A program made the translations under genes and the position numbers. A stretch of 64,000 nucleotides of DNA from Planctomycetota bacterium (GTDB lineage: Bacteria > Planctomycetota > J058 > J103). The stretch's first letter is position 1, and the number at the start of each line of letters is the position of its first letter. This document shows, one piece after another, positions 27,182 to 36,794 of the stretch. The stretch lies in assembly GCA_026004615.1 (NCBI GenBank), contig BPJM01000001.1, positions 631,482 to 695,481 of the forward strand, in the 5' to 3' direction. The notes below the pieces were generated by a model. The model worked only from the letters and a program-made list of their open reading frames with translations. It did no database searches and was not told the DNA's origin.

Positions 27182-28807
27182 CTAGCGCAACGCCGCCTCC
27201 CGCACCGCCCCGAGCGGCGCCCCGCCCATGCGCAACAGCCGCTCGTGCAGTTCGGCGGGCTTGAAGCGCGGCCCGCGCGCCTCGGCGAGGTCCGCGCGCA
27301 GGCGCAGGATCTCCTGCCGGCCGGCGAAGGCAGCTACCCCGTAGGTGGGCTGGTGGGCGAGGCGGCGGGCGGTGACCTCGGCCACCGCCGGCGGCAGCTG
27401 GCCCCGGCGCATGAGCTGCTCGACCGCGTCCACGAACGGCAGCGCCTGCAGGTGCAGCCGCACATCCAGCACCGCCTCCAGCGCCGCGCGCAGCCGTTCC
27501 AGCTCGACCATGAAGGCCAGCCGCGGATTGCCGAGCGCGCCGGCCTCCTCCAGGAGGTCGAGCACGTACAGCCCCCAGCCCTCGATCGTCGAGGGGCTTC
27601 TGAGCAGGCGCCGGATGCGCGAGGTGCCGCGCACCGCGTGCGCGAACTGCAGCGCCTTGCCGGGCACGCCCTCGCGCCAGCACCGGATCTGGACCTGGTA
27701 GTTGGAGTGCTCGGCGAGCAGCTCCGCCTGCAGTCCCTCGGGCAGCGAGCTGTCGACGGGCATCACCAGCACCGCGCCCTGCGGGCGACCCAGCAGCGCC
27801 AGCGCCTCGAAGAAGGCCTGCGGGTGGTCGGGGCTGCAGAACGGCGGCGCCGGACGGGGGCCGAAGGCGGCATCGCGCGGCGGGGCGGGCAGCCCGAGCG
27901 CGGCGAGCTGGCCGGATGCAGACTGCAGCTCCTTGCGATACGCCGCCAGGAGCCGCCCGGCCGCGGGGCTGCGCCGCTGCAGGTATGCGACCGTGCCGGC
28001 CACATCCGCAGCCAGTCCCAGCGCTCCGGCCCGCTCGTGCAGCCGTTGCTCCAGGCGGTGGAGTTCCTCTTCGGCGCGCTGGCCGATCTCCAGGGCACGC
28101 GCCTCGCTGCCGTGCTGGCGCTTGAGCAGGAGCTGGAAGAAGCTGCGGCCGACGGCGAACTGCCCGTCACAGCGCGGCAGCAGTTCCTCGGCGAGCTGGC
28201 GCCGGAACTGCACGAGTTGCCGGCGCGCGCCCTCGACGGCATCTCCGAGCTGCTCGGCCCGCCGTCCGGCGGTGCGGGCGAACGGGTGCAGCTGCTCGCG
28301 GAACAGCCGGTCGAGCCCTTCCAGCCGCAGCACCGCGGTCCGGGTCCACTCGGCAGGGATGTCGTAGCCGCGCTTGAGGTTGGCGATCGCCACCTCCAGG
28401 TGCCGGCCCACGTTGCGCAGCCGTTCCAACAGGCAGTGCGCCCGCTCGGCGAGCGGTCCTGGCCCCTCGAGCAGCCCGAACAGCGCCCAGGCCAGCTCGC
28501 GGACGTACAGGTCCGGATCCCGCTCGTGGATCAGCAGGTCCTTGTCGCGCCGGCGCAGCACCTCGAGCAGCGAGGCCAGCGCCTCGATCTCCAGTTGCTC
28601 GGCCGCGCCGAGCGAGATGCGCTCGATGGACTCCAGCTGCTCCAGCGCCGCCTTGAGCCCCGCCCGCCACCGGGCGCGCCCCCTGGGAGAGTAGTCGTCC
28701 GAGAGGTGGTCGAACCCGCTCTCCCCGAGCCGGGTGGCCAGGAAGGGGGAGACCTCGAACAGGGTGGCGAGCGCGCCGTTCAGCGTGGACCGGAAGGCCT
28801 TCTTCAT
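27182..28807 (-). CDS. DUF885-family protein lacking metal ligands (likely pseudoenzyme)
   Basis: A 541-residue helical protein matching the DUF885 (gluzincin-like M1/M32-related) fold: it opens with FEVSPFLATRLGESGFDHLSDDY-type sequence and has EGWGLYVLDLLEEAG near residue 409, the family's conserved glutamate helix. The expected HExxPGHH zinc motif appears at about residue 378 as REGVPGKA, so both metal-binding His positions are replaced. The protein is full length and uninterrupted, which suggests a conserved non-catalytic role rather than decay. No signal peptide is seen. Start ATG 28807 was chosen because it restores the family N-terminus; a good promoter lies 72 bases upstream. Confidence 0.75.
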   Translation of the reverse strand: MKKAFRSTLNGALATLFEVSPFLATRLGESGFDHLSDDYSPRGRARWRAGLKAALEQLESIERISLGAAEQLEIEALASLLEVLRRRDKDLLIHERDPDLYVRELAWALFGLLEGPGPLAERAHCLLERLRNVGRHLEVAIANLKRGYDIPAEWTRTAVLRLEGLDRLFREQLHPFARTAGRRAEQLGDAVEGARRQLVQFRRQLAEELLPRCDGQFAVGRSFFQLLLKRQHGSEARALEIGQRAEEELHRLEQRLHERAGALGLAADVAGTVAYLQRRSPAAGRLLAAYRKELQSASGQLAALGLPAPPRDAAFGPRPAPPFCSPDHPQAFFEALALLGRPQGAVLVMPVDSSLPEGLQAELLAEHSNYQVQIRCWREGVPGKALQFAHAVRGTSRIRRLLRSPSTIEGWGLYVLDLLEEAGALGNPRLAFMVELERLRAALEAVLDVRLHLQALPFVDAVEQLMRRGQLPPAVAEVTARRLAHQPTYGVAAFAGRQEILRLRADLAEARGPRFKPAELHERLLRMGGAPLGAVREAALR

Positions 28808-28878
28808 CGCGCGCCCGCGCTCGCGTCGTCGGTTCCGCTGCTCGGCCAACACCGGGTTTCGTCTTTTCTGGGCCGCGC

Positions 28879-28906
28879 ATTGTATCCGCTTGCCCCGACA
28901 TTGCAA
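28879..28906 (-). promoter_or_regulatory. Promoter for the DUF885 gene
   Basis: On the minus strand TTGCAA (28906-28901) and TACAAT (28884-28879) are separated by 16 bases. Matches are 4/6 and 5/6. The implied start lies about 65 bases upstream of ATG 28807. Confidence 0.5.
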
Positions 28907-28966
28907 CGCGCCCTCGGCGAACGCCTGGCGTCGACCCCCGATGCAGCCCGGCCAGCGAAGCCGAGG

Positions 28967-29072
28967 GGGGCAGCCCAACCGGCGACGAGCGATCCTCCCG
29001 GTGCCTCGTCACAGATGACCAGACGCGGCGACATGGCTCGGGGCAGCCCAGCCGGCGAACAGCGATCCTCCC
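28967..29072. repeat. Intergenic direct repeat, two copies of about 33 bp
   Basis: Copy 1 at 28967-28999 and copy 2 at 29040-29072 (offset 73) match at about 30 of 33 positions. Each contains GGGGCAGCCCA and ends AGCGATCCTCCC. They flank the midpoint of the divergent control region. Confidence 0.7.
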
Positions 29073-29207
29073 TTTCCCTGCCCGCAGCCGCCGGCAGCGC
29101 TTCGCCGCAGTGCGTCGCGGAACCGGCGGCGCCGCACAACGGTCTGTTCGAGCGGGGACCGGGCCGCGCGCGCGAGCCGCGAGGTCCGCGCCGGCCGCCG
29201 GCCGGGT

Positions 29208-29236
29208 TTGCCGTTGTCGGAGCGATGTGTTAGAAG
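29208..29236 (+). promoter_or_regulatory. Candidate promoter for the 430-aa lipoprotein gene
   Basis: TTGCCG (29208-29213) and TAGAAG (29231-29236) with 17-base spacing; 4/6 matches each. It would give a leader of about 140 bases. Confidence 0.35.
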
Positions 29237-29383
29237 AGTCCCGGTCTGAGGCAGGCGCCGGACCGGTTCGGGCGGTGTCGTACCAGCCCGGTGCGCATCC
29301 CGGCCCGGGCAGTGGGTGGGCCGCGCCTCGGGCGTCGCCCGCGCGGCGCAGCGCGCCGCGCCTGGAGAGGGGGAAGCACGCCG

Positions 29384-30676
29384 GTGAAGCGGGCTCGCAG
29401 GGCCGCCCCTGGTGGGGGAGGGGCTGGCATCGTCCCGGGGTGTGGCGCGCCGCGCCTGTGCGCGTCTGCGGTGGCGGGGCCTGGCGGCGCTGCCGGCCGG
29501 CGGGGGGCGGTGGGGCTGGCAGCGCTCTTGGCGCTCGCGCTCGGCGCCGGGGTGGGCTGCAGCCGCGGCGAGGGCAACGCCAGCGTCGCGGGCACCACCT
29601 TCCCGCCGCTCGATGGCGCCACCGTGCAGCTGCTCGATGCGCGCGCGCTCGATGCGCTGCCGATCATCCTCCCCGAGCTGGCCCGGGGCAGCCTCGCGGC
29701 GGGCGGGGTCTTCGGCCCGTTCCCGCTCGGCAAGTTCACCGGCGGGCTCGTGGTGCGCACCATCGGGGGCACGTTCCTCGATCCGGCGACCCAGCAGCCG
29801 GTGGCGCTCTCGCCGGTGGTGGACGCGCAGGGCTTCCCCGAGGATGAGTTCGACCTGCTGCTCGGCGTCTCGCGCGGCCAGGACGTGAGCGGAGCGGTGA
29901 TCTCGCCGCTCAGCCACCTCGCGGCGATGCTCGGGGCCGGCCTGCGGCTGCAGACGGGGGCCTCGGTGCGCGCGGCGGCGCGGCGCGCCGCCGAGGCGCT
30001 CTCGCTCTACCTCGGGGAGGACCGGCGGCTGGTGCCGTTCACCCAGGGGGTGGTGCTGTGGGACCCGGCGGCCCCGCACGGCGGCACCGAGCTCAGCTCC
30101 GGGGTGCGGCTGGGGCTCGTGGTGGCGGCGCTGTCGGTCCGGGCGAGCCTGCTCGGCGTCGACCTCGAGAGCTACGTCAGCGTGCTGGCGCTGGACGTGG
30201 GCGATGGGCGCGCCGACGGGCTTGTGCATCCGCCCTTCGCCAGCGCGGTGGGCGAGGTCACGGGGCTGGCCGGCTATCCGGACGACCCGCTCGGCCGCGA
30301 TCTCGCGGGCGATGTGGAGGCGTTCCTCGCCGGGCCGACCAACGAATCGGCGCTCACCGTCACCGCGGCGGCCGATCTGCTCGAGCGGCTGCGCGCGGGG
30401 CGGGGGCTGGTGCTGCCCGAGGTGCCGTTCATCGACGCGGTGGTGAGCCCGCAGCTGCCGGGCCAGCGGGTGGTGACGATCGAGGGCGGGCGGTTCGAGG
30501 CCGGGGCGCAGGTGCGTTTCGACGGGGTGGCGGCGCCGTTCGCCGACGTGGTGAGCGCGACGCGCCTGCGGGCGGAGTTGCCCGCGGACTTCGCGAGCGG
30601 CTCGACGGTCTTCGTGACGGTCCAGAACCCGGACGGCCTGCGCGGCTCGCGGCGGGCGACGATCACGCTGCCCTGA
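29384..30676 (+). CDS. Lipoprotein with C-terminal IPT/TIG domain
   Basis: A 430-residue protein. A hydrophobic stretch LAALLALALGAGVGC gives a lipobox with Cys59 as the probable lipidated residue; the long Arg/Gly leader before it is odd, and a later GTG at 29471 would shorten it. The mature part has a carboxypeptidase-regulatory-like beta domain followed by the motif GAVISPLSHLAAML. The final 80 residues form an IPT/TIG Ig-like domain (VVTIEGGRFEAGAQVRFDGV). The next gene has the same N-terminal layout, so the pair looks like a tandem duplication that diverged. The GTG at 29384 follows a GGAGAGGGGGAAG site. It is likely exposed on the outer membrane; function unknown. Confidence 0.72.
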   Translation: MKRARRAAPGGGGAGIVPGCGAPRLCASAVAGPGGAAGRRGAVGLAALLALALGAGVGCSRGEGNASVAGTTFPPLDGATVQLLDARALDALPIILPELARGSLAAGGVFGPFPLGKFTGGLVVRTIGGTFLDPATQQPVALSPVVDAQGFPEDEFDLLLGVSRGQDVSGAVISPLSHLAAMLGAGLRLQTGASVRAAARRAAEALSLYLGEDRRLVPFTQGVVLWDPAAPHGGTELSSGVRLGLVVAALSVRASLLGVDLESYVSVLALDVGDGRADGLVHPPFASAVGEVTGLAGYPDDPLGRDLAGDVEAFLAGPTNESALTVTAAADLLERLRAGRGLVLPEVPFIDAVVSPQLPGQRVVTIEGGRFEAGAQVRFDGVAAPFADVVSATRLRAELPADFASGSTVFVTVQNPDGLRGSRRATITLP

Positions 30677-30785
30677 GCGGGCGCTTTCGGCGCCGGGCGG
30701 GCAGCGGGCGCGGCGTGGGCGGATGACGAGGGGTCAGTGGCCGCGGCGGCGTGGCCGCCGCGGCAGCGGACGTGGGGGGAAGCGC

Positions 30786-33700
30786 ATGCGGATCGGCTTT
30801 GCGGGCGCGCTGGCGGCGGCGCTCTTGGTCGCGGGCTGCGGGGGTGATGGCGGCGGCGATGCCATCCGGGGCCTGGTGATCGACGGGCCCGTGACGGACG
30901 GCAAGGTCAACACCTCCCGGCTCGATGCGTTCGGTGCCTTCGAATCGTTCGTCGGCACGAGCCGCACCGCTGCCGATGGCAGCTTCCGCCAGCGCGTGCC
31001 CGGGCGCGGCTTCTATCTCCTGGAGGTGGTCTCCGGCCGCTTCACCGACCTGGCGAGCGGGGCCACGGTGGATCTCGCGGCGCGCGGGCTCGCACTGCGG
31101 GCGATCGCCGAGGGCCCGGGCGAGGTGGTGATCAGCCCGCTCACCACCCTGGCGGCCGGGCTGGTCGAGTGCCGGCTGGCGGCCGGCGACACGGTGGCCG
31201 AGGCGGTCGCGGCGGCGGTCGACGGGCTCGGGGCGCTGTTCGAGGCCGGCGGGGTCCACTTCGATGTGCTGCGCACCCGGCCGGCCGACCTCGGCGATCC
31301 CGCCGATCCGTTCTTCGGCGCCGGCATCACGCCCGAGACGCTCCATGCGGCGGTGCTGGAGGGGCTGTCCCACCTGGCGCAGGCGCGCGACCTGCTCGAT
31401 GGCGGCAACGGGCGCATCACCCCGCTCGAGGTGGCGGTGGCGCTGGCGCAGGATGCGCGCGACTGCGCGATCGACGGGGTGGACGCCACCCAGAGCCCCC
31501 CGGCCCGGGTGCTGCTCGGCCAGACCGCGGTACCGCTGGTGCTGGGCGGCAGCACCTTCTTCCAGGATCTCGCGGCCGGGATCCTCGCCGGCAGCGCGCC
31601 GGGGCTGTCCGGACCGGACCGGCAGGCGATCGCGGCCGCGATCGACCCGCGGGGCGCCCAGCCATCGATCCATCCGGCCGCTCCGGCGATCACCGCCGTC
31701 AGCTCGGCCTTCGGCGGCAGCCCGCCGCGGGTGCACGCGCGCGGCGGCGATGCGCTCACCATCACCGGCAGCGGCTTCGGCACCAGCCCCGTGGTGTTCG
31801 TGGGCGGGGTGCAGGCCACGGTCACGAGCGCCACCGCGAGCGCGATCGAGGTCGTCGTCAACGCCGCGGGCCCCGGGCTCGGGGATCTCGTGGTCGACAA
31901 CGGCGCGGCGACGGCCGCGCTCGTCGATGCGGTGCGGCTGGTGGGCGATGCCGCCGGCACCATCGCGCTGGTGCCGGCCGCGAGCAGCGTGGTGGCCGGC
32001 AGTGGGACGCTCGCCTTCAGCGCGGCGGGGCTGGTCGACAGCCTGGGCGAGACCGTGCTCGATGGGGATGCGTTCGACGTGACGATCTCCTTCACCCCGG
32101 CCGCGGGCGCCGCTGCTGCGGCCGCGCTTCCGAGCGCGATCCCGAGTACGGTCACGAGCACCGGCGGCGCGATCGCCTTCGACGTCGAGGTGGGCCAGAC
32201 CGCCGGTACGTTCCTGGTCCAGGTGGCGGCGAATCCGGGCACGGCCTCCGGCCAGGCGAGCGTGACGGTCACGCCGGACGTCCCCGCCTCCATCACGATC
32301 GAGACCGGCGGGGTGGTGCAGCTGGTTGCGGACGGGCTGAGCACGGCCTCGATCACCGGGGAGGTGCGCGATGCGTTCGGCAACGCGGTCGCGGACGGCA
32401 CCCCGGTGACCCTGGCCACCAACCTGGGCAGCGTGAGCTCGCCCTCCTCCACCACCACCGGTAGCTACGGGCCCGAGACCTACACCGCGGCGACGAGCAC
32501 CGGCACGGCGACGATCACCGCCACCGCCGGCAGTGCGAGCACCGCGACCGCGATCACGCTCATCCCGGATGCGCCGGCGCAGATCGTGGGCCTGGCCATC
32601 ACCGCCTCGACGCTCTCCCCCGATGGCAGCACCGCACCGAGCTCGGGGGTGCTGAGCGGGCAGGTGCTCGACGCGCATGGCAATCCGGTGCAGAGCGGGG
32701 TCGCGGTCGACATCGTCGTCGATCCGGCTTCGCGGCTGCTCGCGCAGCCGGCGCAGCCGCTCACCGATGCGAGCGGGGTCTTCACGAGCACGATCGGCGC
32801 CCTGGGTCCGGCCGGGCCCGGCACGGTCACGGCGCAGGTCAACGCCGTGCCGGGCGTCCAGGACTCGCTCGGCGTGACGGTGATCGCGGGCGCGGTGAGC
32901 ACGGTGAGCCTCGCCGCCACGCCCTCCTCGGGGCTGATCGCCGGGGTGAGCACGGTCACGCTCACCGGGCAGGTGCTGGATGCCTTCGGCAACCCGCGCG
33001 CCTCCGAGCCCGTGGCGCTCACGACCACGGCGGGATTCTTCCCGCCGGGCGGCTCGACGACGCACACCGTCTTCACCAACGCGGCGGGCCAGTATGTGGC
33101 CACGCTGAACGCGCCGGCCGCCGTCACCACCGCGGTGGTGACGGCCGAGGCCGGCGGCGTGCAGGCCACCCCGCTTTCGCTCGACTTCCGGGCAGGGGCA
33201 CCGGCCACGGTGGTGGTGGCACCGGACGTGGCGGTGCTCACGGCCAACGGGGTCTCCAGCACCGCGGTGCTGGTGACGGTCCGGGATGCCTTCAACAATC
33301 CGGTCGAGGATGGCACGCCGCTGACCTTCGAGCTGGTGCAGGGCCAGAGCGCCGAGAACGGCACGCTCTCGGCGAGCAGCGGCACCACCTCGGGCGGCAC
33401 CGCGAGCTTCGTCTACACCGCGGGGACGAAGGTCCAGACCGTGACCCTGCGCGCGATCGCCGGCGCGGTCTCCGGCACCGCGAGCGTGGATCTGGTACCC
33501 GGGCCGCTGGCGCAGCTCAGCCTCGCGGCGGACCCGCAGGCGACGTCGGTCGATGCGGCGCTGGTGGCTGCCGTGCAGTACAAGCTCACCGCCACCGGCC
33601 TGGATGCCTTCGGCAACCTGGTGGCCGACGGCACCCTGATCGCCTTCAGCCTCGATCCGGCGGCCGGCGGTTTCGACTTCACCCCCGCCGGCACCTCGAC

Positions 33701-36700
33701 GCCCACCAGCACGGCGTCGACCACGGCGGGAATCGTCGTGATGGAGCTGCGGGGCGTCACCCGCACCGGCACCTTCGGTGCCACCGCGAGCGATCCGGTG
33801 CCGGGGGACGGCACCGCGCCGCCGGCCACGGTGGCGCTCAGCTTCGATCCCGGCGCGCCGAGCCAGATCGTCGGGCTCGCCGTGAGCCCGGACCCGGTGG
33901 TGGTGAGCCGGACCGCCCTGGTGTCGGGCACGGTGCTGGATACCTTCGGCAACACGGTGGCGGATGGCACCCAGGTCCAGCTCGCCATCGTGAGCGGCAA
34001 CGGCAGCTTCGCGCCCAACCCCGCGAGCACCACGGGCGGGGTGTTCACCTCGACGCTCACCGCGGGCCCCATTGCGTTCACCACGAGCGGCGGCCCGGAG
34101 GCCGTCTCGGCGAGCGCCGGCCCGGGGGTGGCGAGCACCACCGCCGTCACCTTCAACCCGGATGTGCCGGCGGGCTTCGCGCTCGCGGCGGCGAGCGGTC
34201 CCAGCGCCGATCCGGCGCGCGCGCTCGCCGACGGCAGCTGCCAGGTGCTGATCGTGAGCACCGATACCATCCGCGATGCGTTCAATAACCCGGTGCTGGA
34301 TACCGAGACCTTCACCGTGAGCGGCAGCGGGTTCACGGTGGCGGCGGCGCCGCTGCTGAGCGCCCCGCCGGCGAGCGAGCTGTCCTTCACCATCCAGGCG
34401 GGCACGAGCCCCGGCAGCTTCGTGATCGAGGTCCGCTCGGACAGCAACCCCGCCGCGGTGGCCACGCTCGATCTGGTGCTGGAGGAGGCGCTGTTCGCAG
34501 CCGGCGACCGCACCGGGGTGGCGCTCACCACGCCGGTCTTCGCGGTGGGCGATGTGGACGGCGATGGCGACGACGACATCGCCGAGGTCTCGGGTGATCC
34601 TGGCAGCGGCGTGATCGCGGTGAGTTTCAACGGCGGGACGGGGACCTTTGCGACTTCGAGCACGACGACCGCTGTCAGCGGCGCGCTCGCGGTAGCGCTC
34701 GGTGACTTCGACCGCGACGGCGACCTCGACCTGGTGGTGGCGCGCAACGAGGCGTCGGGCCTGTTCGATCTCTACCTGTTCGACAGCAGCGCCGGCACCT
34801 ATGCATCGCCTCCCGCAGCAGAGGGGATCGGCCCTGCCTCCGTTGCCGCGCCCTACGTCGATCTGGCGGTGGCGGATTGCGACGACGACGGGCTGCTCGA
34901 CGTGCTGGCCGCGAGCGGCGACGCGGTGCACGTGTGGCGGACCACCTCGCTCGCGCCGCTCGATTTCACCCTCGCCGCGCAGGTGGACTTCGACGGGGCG
35001 GTGCGGCGGGTGCTGCTCGCCGACGTGGCGCTGGATGGCCTGCCCGATCTGGTGGTGCTCACGGAATCGGGGCTCGAGGTGGCGCTCAACGACCACGTGG
35101 GAGGTTTTCTGCCCCCCGATCTGGTGGTGCCTTTCGCCGGCGGGCACGACCTCGCGCTGGGCGATATCGACCGCGATGGCGACCTGGATGCGGTCGTGGC
35201 CCGCGGCAGCGGTGCCGGCGCCGAGATCGCGGTGCTGCGCAACACCCGCTTCGCGGGCAGCGCGCGCTTCACCTCGAGCCCCAGCCCGCGGCTCGTGCCC
35301 AGCTTTTCGATCGAGCAGTTCGAGCGCGTGCTGGTGCTCGATGCCAATACCGACGGCCGGCCCGACATCGCGGCCACCTTCCGGCTGACCGACGTCGCCG
35401 GCGACACCCACGCCCACGTGGCGCTGTTCGCCCAGAGCACCGGGGTAGGGGTGGCGTTCGAGCCGATGGTGGCGGATCTCGGCACCGAGCTGGAAGAGGG
35501 TCTGGGGCTCGCGGCGGGCGATTTCGACCGCAACGGCCGGCCGGACCTGGCGGCGGTGTTCACGGGGCTGTGCCTGGGCGCGAGCGAGCCGAGCGCCAAT
35601 CCCGGCAACACCCGCGTGCTGCGCAACCTCGCACCGCTCAGGCCGCTTCTGTTCGGCACCAGCCTGCTCAGCTTCGATCTCAGCCCGGCGCCGACCGACT
35701 TCCGCGATGTCGTGGCGGGCGATTTCCGCCGCGACGGGGGGCCGGACCTGGTCGTGCTCCACGGGGGTGACGAGGTCATCACGCTCGACTTCGACAAGGG
35801 TCGCGCGGTCACCGGTGATGTCGAGACCTCGCCCGTGAACGACTTCGACGGCACCTTCGGCGGAGAGCTGGCGGAGCTGCAGCGCGGCGACTTCGATCGC
35901 GACGGCAAGCTCGACCTGGTCTATGACGATACCGAAGACCCAGACGGCGTCACCAGCCTCTTCGCCACGGGCCCGCTAGGCGGCGTGTTCCAGCCGCCGG
36001 GTGTGCAGGTATCGCAGTTCAGCTTGGACGCGTTCGTGCCGCTGCTATCGGACTTCGCCGTCGTCGGCGACTTCCGGCCCGGCGACGGGCTCGACCTGGT
36101 GGTGAGCGACCGCACCGGCGGCGCGGCTTCTCCGGCACGGCTGGCGCTGGCGCCGAACGACGGCGCCGGCGGATTCGTCGCGGTCGACGTGGGCGATCGC
36201 ATCGATCTGGACGGCATCGGGGATCCGCTGCGCGGGGTCTCCGGTCGCTTCGACGCCGATGCGAACCCGGACCTGGCCTACCTGAGCAGGACCCAGGACC
36301 GGGTGGTGTTCTTCTTCGGCAATCCCAATCTCAACTCGGGCTTCGATCCGACGCCGCGCATCATGACCGCGACCGCGATCTTCAGCGCCATCGCCAAGGG
36401 GGACTTCGATCGGGACGGCATCGAGGACGTGATCGTGGTCGCGCCGGGCCAGGCGGCGATCATCACGCCCAAGCCCGGCCTTACGGTCGCGCTGCCGGTG
36501 CTGTTCGTGACCACGCTCGGCAACGAGCCGACCGCGGTGGCGGTGGCGGATTTCAACCGCGACGGGGCGCTGGACTTCGCGGTCGCGAGCACGGGCGGAC
36601 TCGGGCTGAACTCGTTCGTCGAGATCTACCTGGGCGATGGGGCGGGGGGCTTCAGCCTGCTCGGCGGCGCGCCGGTCGAGCTCGGCAACGAGGACCCCGT

Positions 36701-36794
36701 GCTGCAGCTGGTGGCCGATGACCTCGACGGCGACGGCCGCGCGGACCTGGCGGCGCTGCAGAACGAGCGGCTGATCGTGCTGTTCGCCGACTAG
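30786..36794 (+). CDS. Giant lipoprotein with Ig-like and FG-GAP repeats, 2002 aa
   Basis: Signal peptide with a clear lipobox LVAGC (Cys18). Residues 20-290 share the VISPLTTLAAGL motif with the preceding gene. An IPT/TIG domain follows at about 300-390. Seven invasin-type (Big_1-like) Ig repeats come next, each marked by DAFGNxVADGT-like sequence at about 529, 628, 732, 834, 940, 1052 and 1163. Fourteen FG-GAP/VCBS repeats with Asp-rich calcium loops such as DFDRDGDLDLVV run from about 1255 to 1990, spaced 45-65 residues, enough for two seven-bladed beta-propellers. This is a calcium-dependent cell-surface adhesion or matrix architecture. Start ATG 30786 has a GGGGGGA site. The C-terminus ends cleanly without a sorting domain. 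Partner and target are unknown. Confidence 0.85.
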   Translation: MRIGFAGALAAALLVAGCGGDGGGDAIRGLVIDGPVTDGKVNTSRLDAFGAFESFVGTSRTAADGSFRQRVPGRGFYLLEVVSGRFTDLASGATVDLAARGLALRAIAEGPGEVVISPLTTLAAGLVECRLAAGDTVAEAVAAAVDGLGALFEAGGVHFDVLRTRPADLGDPADPFFGAGITPETLHAAVLEGLSHLAQARDLLDGGNGRITPLEVAVALAQDARDCAIDGVDATQSPPARVLLGQTAVPLVLGGSTFFQDLAAGILAGSAPGLSGPDRQAIAAAIDPRGAQPSIHPAAPAITAVSSAFGGSPPRVHARGGDALTITGSGFGTSPVVFVGGVQATVTSATASAIEVVVNAAGPGLGDLVVDNGAATAALVDAVRLVGDAAGTIALVPAASSVVAGSGTLAFSAAGLVDSLGETVLDGDAFDVTISFTPAAGAAAAAALPSAIPSTVTSTGGAIAFDVEVGQTAGTFLVQVAANPGTASGQASVTVTPDVPASITIETGGVVQLVADGLSTASITGEVRDAFGNAVADGTPVTLATNLGSVSSPSSTTTGSYGPETYTAATSTGTATITATAGSASTATAITLIPDAPAQIVGLAITASTLSPDGSTAPSSGVLSGQVLDAHGNPVQSGVAVDIVVDPASRLLAQPAQPLTDASGVFTSTIGALGPAGPGTVTAQVNAVPGVQDSLGVTVIAGAVSTVSLAATPSSGLIAGVSTVTLTGQVLDAFGNPRASEPVALTTTAGFFPPGGSTTHTVFTNAAGQYVATLNAPAAVTTAVVTAEAGGVQATPLSLDFRAGAPATVVVAPDVAVLTANGVSSTAVLVTVRDAFNNPVEDGTPLTFELVQGQSAENGTLSASSGTTSGGTASFVYTAGTKVQTVTLRAIAGAVSGTASVDLVPGPLAQLSLAADPQATSVDAALVAAVQYKLTATGLDAFGNLVADGTLIAFSLDPAAGGFDFTPAGTSTPTSTASTTAGIVVMELRGVTRTGTFGATASDPVPGDGTAPPATVALSFDPGAPSQIVGLAVSPDPVVVSRTALVSGTVLDTFGNTVADGTQVQLAIVSGNGSFAPNPASTTGGVFTSTLTAGPIAFTTSGGPEAVSASAGPGVASTTAVTFNPDVPAGFALAAASGPSADPARALADGSCQVLIVSTDTIRDAFNNPVLDTETFTVSGSGFTVAAAPLLSAPPASELSFTIQAGTSPGSFVIEVRSDSNPAAVATLDLVLEEALFAAGDRTGVALTTPVFAVGDVDGDGDDDIAEVSGDPGSGVIAVSFNGGTGTFATSSTTTAVSGALAVALGDFDRDGDLDLVVARNEASGLFDLYLFDSSAGTYASPPAAEGIGPASVAAPYVDLAVADCDDDGLLDVLAASGDAVHVWRTTSLAPLDFTLAAQVDFDGAVRRVLLADVALDGLPDLVVLTESGLEVALNDHVGGFLPPDLVVPFAGGHDLALGDIDRDGDLDAVVARGSGAGAEIAVLRNTRFAGSARFTSSPSPRLVPSFSIEQFERVLVLDANTDGRPDIAATFRLTDVAGDTHAHVALFAQSTGVGVAFEPMVADLGTELEEGLGLAAGDFDRNGRPDLAAVFTGLCLGASEPSANPGNTRVLRNLAPLRPLLFGTSLLSFDLSPAPTDFRDVVAGDFRRDGGPDLVVLHGGDEVITLDFDKGRAVTGDVETSPVNDFDGTFGGELAELQRGDFDRDGKLDLVYDDTEDPDGVTSLFATGPLGGVFQPPGVQVSQFSLDAFVPLLSDFAVVGDFRPGDGLDLVVSDRTGGAASPARLALAPNDGAGGFVAVDVGDRIDLDGIGDPLRGVSGRFDADANPDLAYLSRTQDRVVFFFGNPNLNSGFDPTPRIMTATAIFSAIAKGDFDRDGIEDVIVVAPGQAAIITPKPGLTVALPVLFVTTLGNEPTAVAVADFNRDGALDFAVASTGGLGLNSFVEIYLGDGAGGFSLLGGAPVELGNEDPVLQLVADDLDGDGRADLAALQNERLIVLFAD

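Larger units (their letters stand above)
28808..29383. other. Divergent control region between the DUF885 gene and the lipoprotein gene
   Basis: About 575 bases without a supported gene. It contains a leftward promoter (28879-28906), a 33-base imperfect direct repeat (28967-28999 and 29040-29072) and a rightward candidate promoter (29208-29236). Confidence 0.6.

Noticed and set aside
24719..29233. A plus-strand open frame of about 1500 codons across nnrD, larB, SRPBCC and DUF885
   Set aside because: It crosses five well-supported minus-strand genes and their promoters and has no recognisable domain.
30663..35762. An open frame of about 1700 codons on the minus strand opposite the giant lipoprotein gene
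   Set aside because: The translation is Arg/His/Gly-rich without domains. It is the antisense of a clear repeat protein in GC-rich DNA, where stop codons are rare.
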